Origin: Pseudaquidulcibacter sp041917055
GTDB taxonomy: Bacteria; Pseudomonadota; Alphaproteobacteria; Caulobacterales; Aquidulcibacteraceae
Assembly: GCA_041917055.1 (NCBI GenBank)
Contig: JAYRYJ010000011.1
Location: 1 to 64,000 of the forward strand
DNA length: 64,000 bases
Direction: 5' to 3'
Shown here in pieces: positions 16,377 through 25,795 of the stretch. Within the stretch, counting starts at the first letter, position 1; each line of letters starts with the position of its first letter. The notes under the pieces are model-generated. The model did no database searches and was not told the origin of the DNA. It saw only the letters and a program-made list of their open reading frames with translations. The position numbers and the translations under genes are program-made.

Positions 16377-17048
16377 TTAATATGTTACAAAATTTACATA
16401 TATTTTATAGTCTTTTAAGCATTCTTTCGGTGTATCCACAGCGATAGTAGCGCGTTGTTTTGCGACTGATTTAGTCAATGTTTCGGCAAATTCATCGATC
16501 GGCACACTTGCCAATACTCTGATATTTGAAACTTCGCCAATATCGCTAAGATCCATAGCAATCGATGCAGAAGCGAAACTATAAATCTCTGCAATCTTAC
16601 AAAACGAACTATCTTCAATATTTAGTTTTATTTTTCCGTCGCAATTATTATCCACGGGGAGGTGAGCGGGCTTGCTTGTATTGCCACCAATCGCTTCAAA
16701 TATCAGTTTATGATCTTTTTCTTCCATCAAAGTCTTCACTTCTTTGGAAGGGTTCTTTCGCTCAAAGGTCGCGTAATATGCCCCGACCAAATTTGACCAG
16801 ACCATAATAGTTTCGTAAGTTCTATCTATTTTGGTATTAGGGTTTCCATATAATTGCAGCGCTTTGTGAAAGTCCGCATCGGCCTGCACCCAAAATGGCT
16901 GATTTTTCAATAAATCAAAACTTCTTATTTTTGGCGATCCAATTTTTAGAATTGAAGTGGCAAACCTTCCTTGTCCGCGAAAAATATAGCCGATAATTTC
17001 AACTTTTTCGGTCGTTTGGCGACAAATCTTTGAAGTATTCAGTCTCAA
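16377..17048 (-). pseudogene. C-terminal part of a frameshifted TPR/TonB-like protein
   Basis: A frame of about 223 codons lacking its own credible start. From about codon 18 it continues the upstream gene (16999-17586) in the +1 frame. The C-terminal ~90 residues (FCKIAEIYSFASASIAMDLS, then ISNIRVLASVPIDEF-like pattern and a final KIYVNFVTY strand) look like a TonB-type C-terminal domain. Deleting one A from the run of five in CGAAAAAGTTG (plus-strand positions about 17005-17009) fuses it with the upstream frame into a protein of about 400 aa. Either a sequencing/assembly indel or a recent mutation. Confidence 0.6.
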
Positions 17049-17586
17049 TCAAAAGCTCGTCAGACGACTTTGCGAGTTTTGACCATTCTGCCAATCCCTG
17101 ATATCCAAATATCAAGACCCGATAGGCATTCAACACCAGATTATCATAAGGATATTTGGCGGAATATTTTTCAATTGCTTTATTAAGAGCGGCGACGTCA
17201 GAATATTTGGGCTTGTTGCCAAGCGAAACAGCAGCTTTAATAATTGCCTCAACAAGCATTATTTCATCTGTCGAGGAGTTTTCTGCAAGTTTTGGATTCA
17301 GTTCCATGCTTTTTTGGAAAATCGCCAACGCGTCTTTCGCTTTTTCTGGCGCGTTTATGATAACTTGGTTTAGGCAGTAATCATAAGCGATTTTTGCCAA
17401 AAGCGGGCTTCCCGGGGAAAGCTCTTTTTTTGCGGATGCCAAAGCCTCCGTCAAAAGTGCCGTGCCTTTATCATAGTCACCAATTTCAAAAGCTTTAGAA
17501 TAAGCCTCTATGTCAGATTTGGGATCAGCGATCGCGGTCGAACAAATCAAGGCATTAATCAATATAAAGAAAGGCAAATAACGCAT
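16999..17586 (-). CDS. N-terminal part of the frameshifted secreted TPR-like protein
   Basis: Frame of 195 codons starting ATGCGTTATTTG with a signal peptide (MRYLPFFILINALICSTAIA). The mature part contains helical TPR-like repeats (YSKAFEIGDYDKGTALLTEAL and ALAIFQKSMELNPKLAEN). It ends abruptly in SPNDRKS just after an A5 run; one-base removal there reads on as RKVEIIGYIFRGQGRF into the next frame. Upstream, an inverted repeat TTATCTCT...AGAGATAA (17593-17618) lies 6 nt before the start and could hide the ribosome site. Function unknown; a periplasmic or envelope location is likely. Confidence 0.6.
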   Translation of the reverse strand: MRYLPFFILINALICSTAIADPKSDIEAYSKAFEIGDYDKGTALLTEALASAKKELSPGSPLLAKIAYDYCLNQVIINAPEKAKDALAIFQKSMELNPKLAENSSTDEIMLVEAIIKAAVSLGNKPKYSDVAALNKAIEKYSAKYPYDNLVLNAYRVLIFGYQGLAEWSKLAKSSDELLIETEYFKDLSPNDRKS

Positions 17587-17677
17587 CACAATTTATCTCT
17601 CGCGATAATTAGAGATAAGCAATCTAAGCGATAAAAAATCAAATATCAATTCTTGCAAGCTTTGAGCGCTGTTCTAT

Positions 17678-18466
17678 TTACCCCTCAAACCCCAAAACAT
17701 TTGCCATGGAATAGATTCCATTGGGTTGGTTTATGGCCCATTTTGCGGCTTTTAGGGCGCCTTTGGCGAAAATTGATCTGTCATGGGCCTTGTGGCTAAG
17801 GATAAGGCTTTCGGAATCGGATTCAAACCTTACATCATGTTCGCCAATAATTGCCCCGCCGCGAATTGCGCAAAAACCGATTTTGCCGATTTCACGCGCA
17901 CCATTTATGCCTTCGCGCGCAGGTGTGCGCAAGGTTTCAAGCGATTTGCCGCGCCCTTTTGCTGCCGCGTCACCCAATAAAAGCGCGGTTCCGGAAGGTG
18001 CGTCGATTTTGCGACGATGGTGCGCCTCTATTATTTCTATGTCCCACGCCTCGTCCAATGCGCCCGCCGCCAATTTTACAAAACCCGCCAATAAATTGAC
18101 ACCCAAAGAAAAATTACCGCTTTTGACGATTTTTAGACCGTCTGAATAAGTCGCAATTTCATGATTTTGGGCATCTTCAAAACCAGTGGTTCCGATAATT
18201 ACCGCTTTGCAATTGGTTTGCGCGATTTTCGGCAATGCCGCCATTGTTGCTTTGGGAATTGTGAAATCGATGAAAACATCGGCATTTTCGCAGGCTTTGG
18301 CCACATCATCGGTCACAAAAACATTGTCATTGATCTTTTCGCCCAAGCGTGGAGAATTTGGTGCCTCGGTCGCGCCGGTTAGGGTGAATTCGTCTGAGTT
18401 TTCTATAAGGCGTGCAAAAGTCTGCCCCATTGCGCCGCCGTAACCTGAAATTGCTATTCTAGTCAT
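17678..18466 (-). CDS. dapB: 4-hydroxy-tetrahydrodipicolinate reductase
   Basis: A 262-aa NAD(P)H-dependent enzyme of the diaminopimelate/lysine pathway. Rossmann motif ISGYGGAMGQTFA at the N-terminus. Substrate-binding and catalytic motif EAHHRRKIDAPSGTAL near the middle. C-terminal dimer region with GEHDVRFESDSESL. The start overlaps the dapE stop (ATGACTAG), indicating coupling. An upstream in-frame ATG at 18487 lies inside dapE and is less likely. Confidence 0.95.
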   Translation of the reverse strand: MTRIAISGYGGAMGQTFARLIENSDEFTLTGATEAPNSPRLGEKINDNVFVTDDVAKACENADVFIDFTIPKATMAALPKIAQTNCKAVIIGTTGFEDAQNHEIATYSDGLKIVKSGNFSLGVNLLAGFVKLAAGALDEAWDIEIIEAHHRRKIDAPSGTALLLGDAAAKGRGKSLETLRTPAREGINGAREIGKIGFCAIRGGAIIGEHDVRFESDSESLILSHKAHDRSIFAKGALKAAKWAINQPNGIYSMANVLGFEG

Positions 18467-19616
18467 TTTCGTGTCCGAATTCTTCAAAATAATGAATGAG
18501 GATTTCTTTATAAATGTCTTTAAGTTTCATAATATCATCAATCAAGACATTTTCATTTATTTGATGCAAAGTGGCCCCAACAATACCAAATTCGCAAACC
18601 GGACAATAATCCTTGATAAAGCGCGCGTCAGACGTGCCGCCGGTCGTTGATAATTCAGGGCGAATTCCCGTGACTTTTTGCGCGGCATTTTGAATTATTT
18701 CCGTAAATTTACATGGTTTCGTAAAAAACGGCTCACCAGAAATTGCGATTTCGGTTTTGATTTCATTATTATGTTTTTGCGCAATATTTTGCGCGGTCTG
18801 TTCAATGAAAGTCTTTAGGCTTTCACCGCTATGATTGGTGTTAAAACGAATATTAAACCGCGCCTCGGCACTGTTGGGAATTACGTTTGAGGCGGAATTT
18901 CCGACATCAATTGTAACAATTTCCAAATTTGTCGGCTGAAAGCCTTCGGCGCCATCATCGAATTTGTGGTTTTCCAGAACATGCAAGAATTCAACTAAGG
19001 CTGGAATTGGGTTTTTGGCTTTGTCGGGATAGGCGACATGGCCCTGTTCACCTATCGAAATCACTTTGGTATTTATTGAACCACGCCGACCATTTTTAAT
19101 CATATCGCCCAAAACCTGTGGGCAAGTCGGTTCACCGACTATGCAATGGTCAATTTTAACACCCATTTGTGCAATATGTGGCAATAGGCGGCGCGTGCCA
19201 TTAATTGCCGCACCTTCTTCGTCGCCGGTAATCAAAAGTGAAATAGTTCCGAAATTGGGTTTGGCTTCCAAAAATTCGCGAATGGCGACGATAAAGGCGG
19301 CAATTGCGGTTTTCATATCCGCCGCGCCGCGCCCATATAGCCGTCCATCTTTTTCGGTGGCAATGAATGGGTCGCTATTCCAGCGCGCCAAATCACCAGT
19401 CGGAACTACATCCGTATGGCCCGCGAAACAAAAATTGGGGCCGCCGTCACCCAATTGCGCATACAGGTTTTCAATACCATCAAAATTGAATGCATTGCAG
19501 GTAAAACCCAAATCCTCCAGTTCACGCATAACAAGCGCAATCGCGCCATTATCAGCGGGAGTTACGGAATTAATGGCAATCAATTCCTTACTTAAATCTA
19601 TCACTTTTGCATTCAT
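18459..19616 (-). CDS. dapE: Succinyl-diaminopimelate desuccinylase
   Basis: A 385-aa M20-family zinc hydrolase that removes succinate from N-succinyl-LL-DAP. Metal ligands are in FAGHTDVVPTGD (near residue 66) and GRGAADMKTAIAAF. The catalytic Glu is in TGDEEGAAINGT. The tail has TSDARFIKDYCP. First gene of dapE-dapB, whose partner dapD lies at 36996, outside this operon. The N-terminus MNAKVIDLSKELI fits the family length. Confidence 0.95.
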   Translation of the reverse strand: MNAKVIDLSKELIAINSVTPADNGAIALVMRELEDLGFTCNAFNFDGIENLYAQLGDGGPNFCFAGHTDVVPTGDLARWNSDPFIATEKDGRLYGRGAADMKTAIAAFIVAIREFLEAKPNFGTISLLITGDEEGAAINGTRRLLPHIAQMGVKIDHCIVGEPTCPQVLGDMIKNGRRGSINTKVISIGEQGHVAYPDKAKNPIPALVEFLHVLENHKFDDGAEGFQPTNLEIVTIDVGNSASNVIPNSAEARFNIRFNTNHSGESLKTFIEQTAQNIAQKHNNEIKTEIAISGEPFFTKPCKFTEIIQNAAQKVTGIRPELSTTGGTSDARFIKDYCPVCEFGIVGATLHQINENVLIDDIMKLKDIYKEILIHYFEEFGHEND

Positions 19617-19700
19617 TTGGCTGCAATAAACAAAAAAAACCCAATGGTCACCTGAATTTGATATAATAACTGTTAATCAAAAAAGTCTAAAAGCCAAAAA

Positions 19701-20642
19701 ATGAACAGAGGCGCCAAATCCAAAGAATCGGCAGTATTTAAATTTGTTGCGGCAATCGCTTTATTATCCGCGAGTTTTGCAATCTTCACTTTAAAAACTG
19801 CCGGCGATAAGAAAATGGATAAAGCTTATGCCAAGCCGAAAGAATTGGTCTTTAAAGATTTGTCGCGCCGTTTTCAGGATGTCAGGCGCGTAAAAATCAC
19901 AACGCCGGAAGGCAGTTTTCAGTTTCGCAATACCAATGGTTCCTGGGTCATTAGCGAGCGTGCGAATTACCCGTTAAATACAAAGCGCCTAAATGAATTG
20001 GCATTGCAATTGGCGTCTTTGTCGATTGTTGCATTGAAAAGCAATGATCCTGGGGAATTTGACACTTTGGGGGTTGGTGAGCCATTGGAGTTTGGCTTTG
20101 GCTCAATAATCGAATTTTTCGATTCCCAAGACCAAACAATTGACGCAAGTCACATTGGTCAAAAGCCGGACGGCATTTATGTGCGCCGCATGGGCGAGTC
20201 TAAAATCCGCCTAGCGCAAGGCACTTTGATGGAATTCACCAATATTAAACAATGGCCTGACTATCAGTTTTTCAAGATTGAACCTGCGCAAATCAAATCA
20301 ATCGGAATAGAAAATGAAAGCGGCAAAGCCCGCACCATAAATGCGGTGCCCAATAATGAAAAAACAAAGATTCTTACCGATTTTATAGTTTCGCCAAATT
20401 TGATTGACGTTACCACTTCCACTCGCATCGATGCCAAACCCGCCTTGAAAATCAAATATGAATTGAGCGATAATTCGATCTTACGAGCGGGAATTTATGC
20501 ACAAAATGGCAATTATTGGGTCAAATATTCTGCACTTGGCGAAAATGGCGCCCCGACAGTATTTTCAGATTCACTAAATTCGCGAGCCTCAGATTGGGCA
20601 TTTGCAATCGATAAAAACGTTGCCTTAAAACTCCTAAAGTGA
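19701..20642 (+). CDS. DUF4340-type membrane-anchored protein
   Basis: A 313-aa protein with one N-terminal membrane helix (VFKFVAAIALLSASFAIF, residues about 12-29) and a large exported domain. The domain pattern (VRRVKITTPEGSFQFRNTNG, WVISERANYPLNTKRLNELA, then duplicated halves) is typical of DUF4340. Members often neighbour ABC transporters of the gliding/GldG type, but none is here. Probably envelope-associated. Its stop overlaps the convergent mpl gene by 9 nt. Function unknown. Confidence 0.7.
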   Translation: MNRGAKSKESAVFKFVAAIALLSASFAIFTLKTAGDKKMDKAYAKPKELVFKDLSRRFQDVRRVKITTPEGSFQFRNTNGSWVISERANYPLNTKRLNELALQLASLSIVALKSNDPGEFDTLGVGEPLEFGFGSIIEFFDSQDQTIDASHIGQKPDGIYVRRMGESKIRLAQGTLMEFTNIKQWPDYQFFKIEPAQIKSIGIENESGKARTINAVPNNEKTKILTDFIVSPNLIDVTTSTRIDAKPALKIKYELSDNSILRAGIYAQNGNYWVKYSALGENGAPTVFSDSLNSRASDWAFAIDKNVALKLLK

Positions 20643-22046
20643 ACTATTATCAAGGTATTCGGGCAAACTGACAGGAAGGCCGAATAATGGGCCAGAAGAC
20701 AATAATAAAATCACTTCATCACCAGAAATAATGTCACGAATTTTTGCCAAAACGTCTTTATCATTTTGAACCGCCAAAACGTTTTTGTGCGCCTTATTTG
20801 CGCGTTCGACAATTTCGGCCTGTTCTAATTGTGAATGATTTGCCGCGCCATGTGTTGGTGGCGGTAATAATAGAACGGTGTCAATTCCCTCAAAAACTGT
20901 ATCATACCAATGCAAAGATGAGCGATTGCGCCATGAGAAAGTGTGCGGTTCAAAAATACAAATTAGTTTGCGGTTTGGAAAATGCAATTTTATCGCATCA
21001 ATCGCCGAACGCGCTTTTTCATAAGACGAACCAAACCCTTCGTAAACGGGCACTTTTGAAATTTTGGTTTTTTTGTCAAGGCGGCGTTCAACACCTTGGA
21101 ATTTGAAAATTCCATCTTGTAATTGCTCCTTATTCAAGAGGTTTTTCTCAAGAATATAGGCGCAGGCGGCAATGATATTTTCAATATTATGATAGCCCAA
21201 TTGAATAGTTTCAAGGGCGATAATTTCACTATTTGGGCAAATTAAATCAAATGTCGTAGTCTCGCCAATACTTATGTTTTGCGCGTAATAGCCATCGCAT
21301 TTTTCCAAACCATACCAAATCGCACGGTTTTCCAGGCAGGCTTCTTTGACAATTTGTTTGATGGAATCATATTTATCTGCGCAGAATAATTTTCCGTCCG
21401 ACGGCAATTTTTCGATTAGTTTTAGAAATCTGTTCTGATATTCATGAAAAGTTGGGAACATATTGATATGGTCGTGCACAATTGAGCTTATCAATATGTC
21501 TTTCGGGCTATAAAGTTCGAATTTAGATCGTCTGTCTTTGAGGGAAACCACATACTCGTCGCCCTCCATAATGAATTGAGCATCAGTTCCCCAGTTTCCG
21601 GTGGTGGGAATATCTTTGGCAATCGCGCCAATGAACCAGCCCGGGTCTTTTCCGCCATTTATCAAAAGATGAGTTATTAAAGCTGTAAGGCTCGATTTGC
21701 CAAAACTTCCGGCAATAATGAGGTTTTCGCGGGTTTTAGTGTGAAAACCAAGATATTCAGCAAAAGTATAATAAGGAATATTACGCGCAATTATTTCGCG
21801 CAATTCGACATTGGTTTCAGGGTCGATTTTTGCGGTTGTGCCGACAATCGCAATATCGACATTGTCTGGAATATTGGCGACATCAAACCCGCTTTTATAT
21901 GGAATTCCCGCGCGTTCAAGATATGTCGAAATCGGTGGAAAAACCCCTTCATCAGAGCCTGAAACTTCATATCCTTCGGCTTTAAGTATTGATGCCAAAG
22001 CCGAGACCCCGGCGCCTGCAATACCAATGAAATAGGCGCGCATCAT
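20634..22046 (-). CDS. mpl: Mur-ligase family protein, UDP-MurNAc tripeptide ligase (Mpl)-like
   Basis: A 470-aa ATP-dependent ligase that re-attaches recycled murein tripeptide (L-Ala-D-Glu-mDAP) to UDP-MurNAc. N-terminal nucleotide-binding FIGIAGAGVSALASIL. The ATP loop is GSFGKSSLTALI (Mpl/MurC normally GTHGKT), with the acidic EGDEYVVS-type Mur motif and HDHINMFPTFHEYQN. The C-terminal domain has GFGSSYEKARSAIDAI and FEPHTFSWRN, all arranged as in Mpl. Last gene of the his-GNAT-mpl string. Linkage to histidine genes is unusual but packing is tight (4-nt overlap). Confidence 0.82.
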   Translation of the reverse strand: MMRAYFIGIAGAGVSALASILKAEGYEVSGSDEGVFPPISTYLERAGIPYKSGFDVANIPDNVDIAIVGTTAKIDPETNVELREIIARNIPYYTFAEYLGFHTKTRENLIIAGSFGKSSLTALITHLLINGGKDPGWFIGAIAKDIPTTGNWGTDAQFIMEGDEYVVSLKDRRSKFELYSPKDILISSIVHDHINMFPTFHEYQNRFLKLIEKLPSDGKLFCADKYDSIKQIVKEACLENRAIWYGLEKCDGYYAQNISIGETTTFDLICPNSEIIALETIQLGYHNIENIIAACAYILEKNLLNKEQLQDGIFKFQGVERRLDKKTKISKVPVYEGFGSSYEKARSAIDAIKLHFPNRKLICIFEPHTFSWRNRSSLHWYDTVFEGIDTVLLLPPPTHGAANHSQLEQAEIVERANKAHKNVLAVQNDKDVLAKIRDIISGDEVILLLSSGPLFGLPVSLPEYLDNSSL

Positions 22047-22570
22047 TGTGCAAAAACCGTAGGACTAAGACGCATAATTCTTTCATCATCTTGAGTATTG
22101 CCGACCGGGAAATAATATTGACCGACAATCTCAAAACCGAGTTTAAAATAGAATTTTTGTGCGGCAATATTATCGGAATAGACACCTAAATAAAACTCAC
22201 TTGCGCCCAAATTGCGCGCTTCATTAAGTGACAATTCGAAAAGCGTTTTGCCAAGCCCTAAGCCTTTGGCATCAATATCGATATAAAGGCGATACATTTC
22301 ATACGCGCCATCTTTATGTTCAATCGGCAATCCCATTGGGCCCGCAGTTACATAACCTATGATTTTTCCATCTCGCACCGCAATGCGCGCGAAATTTGAA
22401 TTATCTGCTAAAAATTCACGATAATATTGTTCCGAGTGTTTGGTCTTTAGGAAATAATCCAAGTCTTCCTTAGGATATAAATGTGCGAAAGTATCGCAAA
22501 AGGTTTTTGCGCTTAATTCACTCAAAGCGGCAATGTCGCTTTCTTGGACCGGTTTGATTTCAATGCTCAT
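22043..22570 (-). CDS. GNAT-family N-acetyltransferase
   Basis: A 175-aa acetyl-CoA-dependent acyltransferase. The acetyl-CoA loop is in LYIDIDAKGLGLGKTLFELS (about residues 95-115), followed by the alpha4 segment NIAAQKFYFKLGFEIVGQYYF characteristic of GNATs. Acceptor unknown (small amine, peptide or protein N-terminus). Overlaps hisE (4 nt) upstream and mpl (4 nt) downstream, so it is part of the same operon. Confidence 0.9.
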   Translation of the reverse strand: MSIEIKPVQESDIAALSELSAKTFCDTFAHLYPKEDLDYFLKTKHSEQYYREFLADNSNFARIAVRDGKIIGYVTAGPMGLPIEHKDGAYEMYRLYIDIDAKGLGLGKTLFELSLNEARNLGASEFYLGVYSDNIAAQKFYFKLGFEIVGQYYFPVGNTQDDERIMRLSPTVFAQ

Positions 22571-22893
22571 GTGCCGCGCTTGGCCTTCTCTTCGATGCCG
22601 CTTGTGCCGCGACGGCGATCCAATTCATTGGCTATTTCTTTAGGGTCAATACCGCTTTTTATGATTAAGGCCGCAAAATGAAACAGGACATCGGCGGCTT
22701 CTTTGGCAATCTCTACATTATCATTCAAAATCAAAGCGTGACCAAGTTCAATGGCTTCTTCGCCCAATTTTTTGGCGGCTTTTTCGGGCTTGCCTTGGAA
22801 TAATTTTGCCGAATACGAAGTTTTAGGGTCGCCATCTTTGCGCGCATTAATATCGTCAAAAAGTGTGTTCAATGAATCGCCGAGATTTGCCAT
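22567..22893 (-). CDS. hisE: Phosphoribosyl-ATP diphosphatase
   Basis: A 108-aa all-helical pyrophosphatase for the second step of histidine synthesis. Start MANLGDSLNTLFDDI at 22893 after TAGGTC; longer in-frame starts would run into hisF. The MazG-like motif EEAIELGHAL and KEAADVLFHFAAL give the metal-binding acidic residues. Tail RRRGTSGIEEKAKRG is typical. Stand-alone HisE (not fused to HisI), as usual in Alphaproteobacteria. Confidence 0.94.
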   Translation of the reverse strand: MANLGDSLNTLFDDINARKDGDPKTSYSAKLFQGKPEKAAKKLGEEAIELGHALILNDNVEIAKEAADVLFHFAALIIKSGIDPKEIANELDRRRGTSGIEEKAKRGT

Positions 22894-22900
22894 TTTTGAC

Positions 22901-23677
22901 CTATAAATCATAAACCCGCACAGGCAAACCCGCACTTTTCAGTGCGGCACGTGCCTGTGCCAATGTATAAGTTCCAAAATGGAAAATCGATGCCGCCAAA
23001 ACCGCATTGGCGTGGCCTTTGGTAATGCCTTCGACCAAATGGTCAAGATTGCCGACACCACCAGAGGCAATGATGGGAATATCGACCAATTCCGAAATTC
23101 GCGACATCAAATCATTGTCGTAACCGCTTTGAGTTCCGTCCTTATCCATTGAAGTGACAAGCAATTCACCTGCACCATTATTGAACGCAAGTTTTGCATA
23201 TTCAATTGCATCAATTCCCGTCGGATTGCGCCCGCCATGGGTGAAAATCTCCCACTTTAATCCATTATCAGAGGGCACGCGTTTGGCATCAATTGCGACA
23301 ACAACGCATTGCGAGCCAACATTGCGCGCCGCGTCATAAATCAAATCAGGGTTTTTGATTGCCGCGGTATTAATCGCCACCTTGTCCGCACCGGCAAGCA
23401 AGAGATTGCGGAAATCTTCAACCGATTTCACGCCACCACCTACTGTCAAAGGCGTGAAACAAACATCAGCAGTGCGGCGAACAATGTCAAGCAAAGTGCC
23501 GCGCCCTTCGTGCGAGGCGGAAATATCAAGGTAACAAATCTCGTCCGCACCTTGTTCGTCATAGAATTTTGCCTGTTCAACCGGGTCACCTGCGTCACGC
23601 AAATCTTCGAATTGCACGCCTTTAACCACGCGACCGTCTTTGACATCAAGGCAAGGAATGATGCGGGTTTTTAACAT
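22901..23677 (-). CDS. hisF: Imidazole glycerol phosphate synthase, cyclase subunit
   Basis: A 258-aa (beta/alpha)8 barrel that, with HisH, makes imidazole glycerol phosphate and AICAR from PRFAR. Catalytic Asp in IPCLDVKDGRVVKG (about residue 10) and in TSMDKDGTQSGYDNDL. Phosphate loops TVGGGVKSVED and ASGGVGNLDHL. Overlaps hisA by 7 nt. Downstream end abuts hisE. Confidence 0.96.
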   Translation of the reverse strand: MLKTRIIPCLDVKDGRVVKGVQFEDLRDAGDPVEQAKFYDEQGADEICYLDISASHEGRGTLLDIVRRTADVCFTPLTVGGGVKSVEDFRNLLLAGADKVAINTAAIKNPDLIYDAARNVGSQCVVVAIDAKRVPSDNGLKWEIFTHGGRNPTGIDAIEYAKLAFNNGAGELLVTSMDKDGTQSGYDNDLMSRISELVDIPIIASGGVGNLDHLVEGITKGHANAVLAASIFHFGTYTLAQARAALKSAGLPVRVYDL

Positions 23678-24399
23678 TTCGCAAGCTCCAAAGCCTCTTT
23701 TGGGTCAATCAATCCATCATAAAGCGCCTTGCCAAGAATTGCGCCGTGAATTGGTGTTCCAATCAACGCGCGAATGGATTTTATATCCTCAACCGACGCC
23801 AAGCCACCCGATGCGATGACCGGAATGGAAACGCAATCGGCGATGGATTGTGTGAATTCAACATTAATTCCTGTTTTAGTTCCGTCACGCGAAATATCGG
23901 TGGCAATTATTGCCGAAACCCCGACACCCTCAAAACGCTTTGCAAGTTCAATTGCGCTTAAATCGGTAGTTTCGGCCCAACCTTCAATTGCAACCATGCC
24001 ATTTATGGCATCGATCCCAACTGCAATATGGCCCGCGAATTTTCTTGCCGCTTCGGTAACGAAATCAGGGTTTTTGGCGGCAATTGTGCCAAGGATAAGG
24101 CGCGAAACCCCAATTGATAGCCAATGTTCAATGGTTTCGAGAGTGCGAATACCGCCGCCCAATTGCATGGGGATTTTGACAGTTTTCGCAATGTTTTCGA
24201 CACTTTGTGAGTTTACTGATTTACCAGCCAATGCGCCGTCCAAATCGACAATATGCAAAAATTCAAAACCTGCGTCTTCAAACGTTTTTGCGCGATTAGC
24301 AGGATTATCATCATAGACTGTAATGGCATCAAAACGCCCTTTATAAAGCCTAACCGCTTTATTATCTTTTAAGTCAATGGCGGGATAGAGTTTTAGCAT
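23671..24399 (-). CDS. hisA: ProFAR isomerase
   Basis: A 242-aa (beta/alpha)8 barrel that isomerises ProFAR to PRFAR. Catalytic Asp in LYPAIDLKDNKAVRLYKG (about residue 8) and second Asp in ATDISRDGTKTGINVE. Half-barrel phosphate motifs QLGGGIRTLETIE and ASGGLASVEDIK. Sits between hisH and hisF with overlaps of 7 nt on each side, the classic hisB-H-A-F order. Confidence 0.96.
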   Translation of the reverse strand: MLKLYPAIDLKDNKAVRLYKGRFDAITVYDDNPANRAKTFEDAGFEFLHIVDLDGALAGKSVNSQSVENIAKTVKIPMQLGGGIRTLETIEHWLSIGVSRLILGTIAAKNPDFVTEAARKFAGHIAVGIDAINGMVAIEGWAETTDLSAIELAKRFEGVGVSAIIATDISRDGTKTGINVEFTQSIADCVSIPVIASGGLASVEDIKSIRALIGTPIHGAILGKALYDGLIDPKEALELAKC

Positions 24400-25019
24400 T
24401 TTTCATACCAGGCTTTCAAAAGCGCCAGACCAGCTTTTTGGCTTTTTTCCGGGTGGAATTGCACGCCGAAAATATTGTCCTTTGCCACGGAGGCGGCAAA
24501 AATGTCCCCGCCATATTCGCAAGTCGCGGCAATATCATTAATGTGGGCCGCACGAAATGCATAGGAATGGACAAAATAAACGTCTTCTTGTGGCCCATGC
24601 CATGCTTTTTCAAAAATCTCATTGCCGGAATGACTGACATTATTCCATCCCATATGCGGGATTTTATAATCATGGCCATTTGGCTTAAGCCGTGTGACTT
24701 CGCCCGATATAAAGCCAAGCCCTTCTGTGGTTTCAAATTCCTTGCCGCAATCTGCCAATAATTGCATGCCGACACAAATTCCTAGGAAAGGCGATTTTTG
24801 GTCAAGAACCTTAGTCTTTATGACATCGATCATGCCGTCAATCGCTGACAATCCGCCCATACATTGCGCATAGGCGCCAACACCGGGAAGGACAATATGA
24901 TCGGAATTTTCAATGTCCTTGGGATTGGCGCTAATGAGAATATCGGAAACGCCAATATGCTCCATCGCTTTGGCGACGGAATGGATATTGCCATAACCAT
25001 AATCAATAATAGTCAGCAC
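24393..25019 (-). CDS. hisH: Imidazole glycerol phosphate synthase, glutaminase subunit
   Basis: A 208-aa class I glutamine amidotransferase supplying ammonia to HisF. Oxyanion strand PGVGAYAQCMGGL, nucleophile Cys in LGICVGMQLL (near residue 83), and His/Glu of the triad in FGVQFHPEKSQKAG at the C-terminus. Start overlaps the hisB stop by 1 nt. Confidence 0.96.
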   Translation of the reverse strand: MLTIIDYGYGNIHSVAKAMEHIGVSDILISANPKDIENSDHIVLPGVGAYAQCMGGLSAIDGMIDVIKTKVLDQKSPFLGICVGMQLLADCGKEFETTEGLGFISGEVTRLKPNGHDYKIPHMGWNNVSHSGNEIFEKAWHGPQEDVYFVHSYAFRAAHINDIAATCEYGGDIFAASVAKDNIFGVQFHPEKSQKAGLALLKAWYEKC

Positions 25020-25606
25020 TAAAGCACACCCTTGGTCGAGGCAGGCGCACCACCCAATTTAGGATCAATCGCAATCGCCATTTTTAGTGCGCGCGCCAAT
25101 GCTTTGTAGGCACTTTCGATTATGTGGTGGGTGTTTTCGCCATAAAGGCTTTCAACATGGACGCATAGTCCGCCATTTCCAGCAAATGCCGCGAACCATT
25201 CTTTGAATAATTCGGTATCCATTTCGCCAACTTTATCGCGCGCAAAATTCACATTCCATTGTAAATATGGGCGATTTGAAACATCAATCACTGCACGGCT
25301 TAAAGCCTCATCAAGTGGGGTATAGGCGTGTCCAAAACGCACAATTCCACCCAAATCACCGAGCGCCTTTTTAAGCGCCATTCCCATGACAATGCCTGTA
25401 TCTTCGACAGTATGGTGCATATCGATATGCAAATCGCCTTTGGCACTTAATTCAATATCAATTCCCGAATGCTTGGCAAAACTTTCGAGCATATGGTCAA
25501 AAAAGCCAATTCCGGTCGCGATTTTCGCTTTACCGGTGCCATCAAGATTTATTGAAACTGAAATTTCAGTTTCTTTGGTTTTTCTTTGAATTTCGGCCTG
25601 ACGCAT
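25019..25606 (-). CDS. hisB: Imidazoleglycerol-phosphate dehydratase
   Basis: A 195-aa manganese-dependent dehydratase. Duplicated metal-binding motifs GIGFFDHMLESFAKH and DLHIDMHHTVEDTGI in the first half and a VESLYGENTHHIIESAYKA copy in the second. Start MRQAEIQRKTKET at 25606 gives the family length; the frame stays open to 25684 with an extra N-terminal tail that is probably not translated. First gene of the hisBHAFE-GNAT-mpl operon; its promoter should lie in the gap shared with the divergent EAL gene. Confidence 0.94.
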   Translation of the reverse strand: MRQAEIQRKTKETEISVSINLDGTGKAKIATGIGFFDHMLESFAKHSGIDIELSAKGDLHIDMHHTVEDTGIVMGMALKKALGDLGGIVRFGHAYTPLDEALSRAVIDVSNRPYLQWNVNFARDKVGEMDTELFKEWFAAFAGNGGLCVHVESLYGENTHHIIESAYKALARALKMAIAIDPKLGGAPASTKGVL

Positions 25607-25795
25607 TTTATCAATTTTCCTAATTCCCCGCTCAATAAAGGATTTTTGGGCGGGTTCAATATGTTTATTCGCATTTAAGACCATTTGATTGCAATTGCAG
25701 TGCCAAAGCCCAAAATTTCTTTAAAAATTAACAAGCTGTAAACCAATGCGAATATAAATCTATCCGATATATTTATCGATAAAAGAGTTCAAGAA

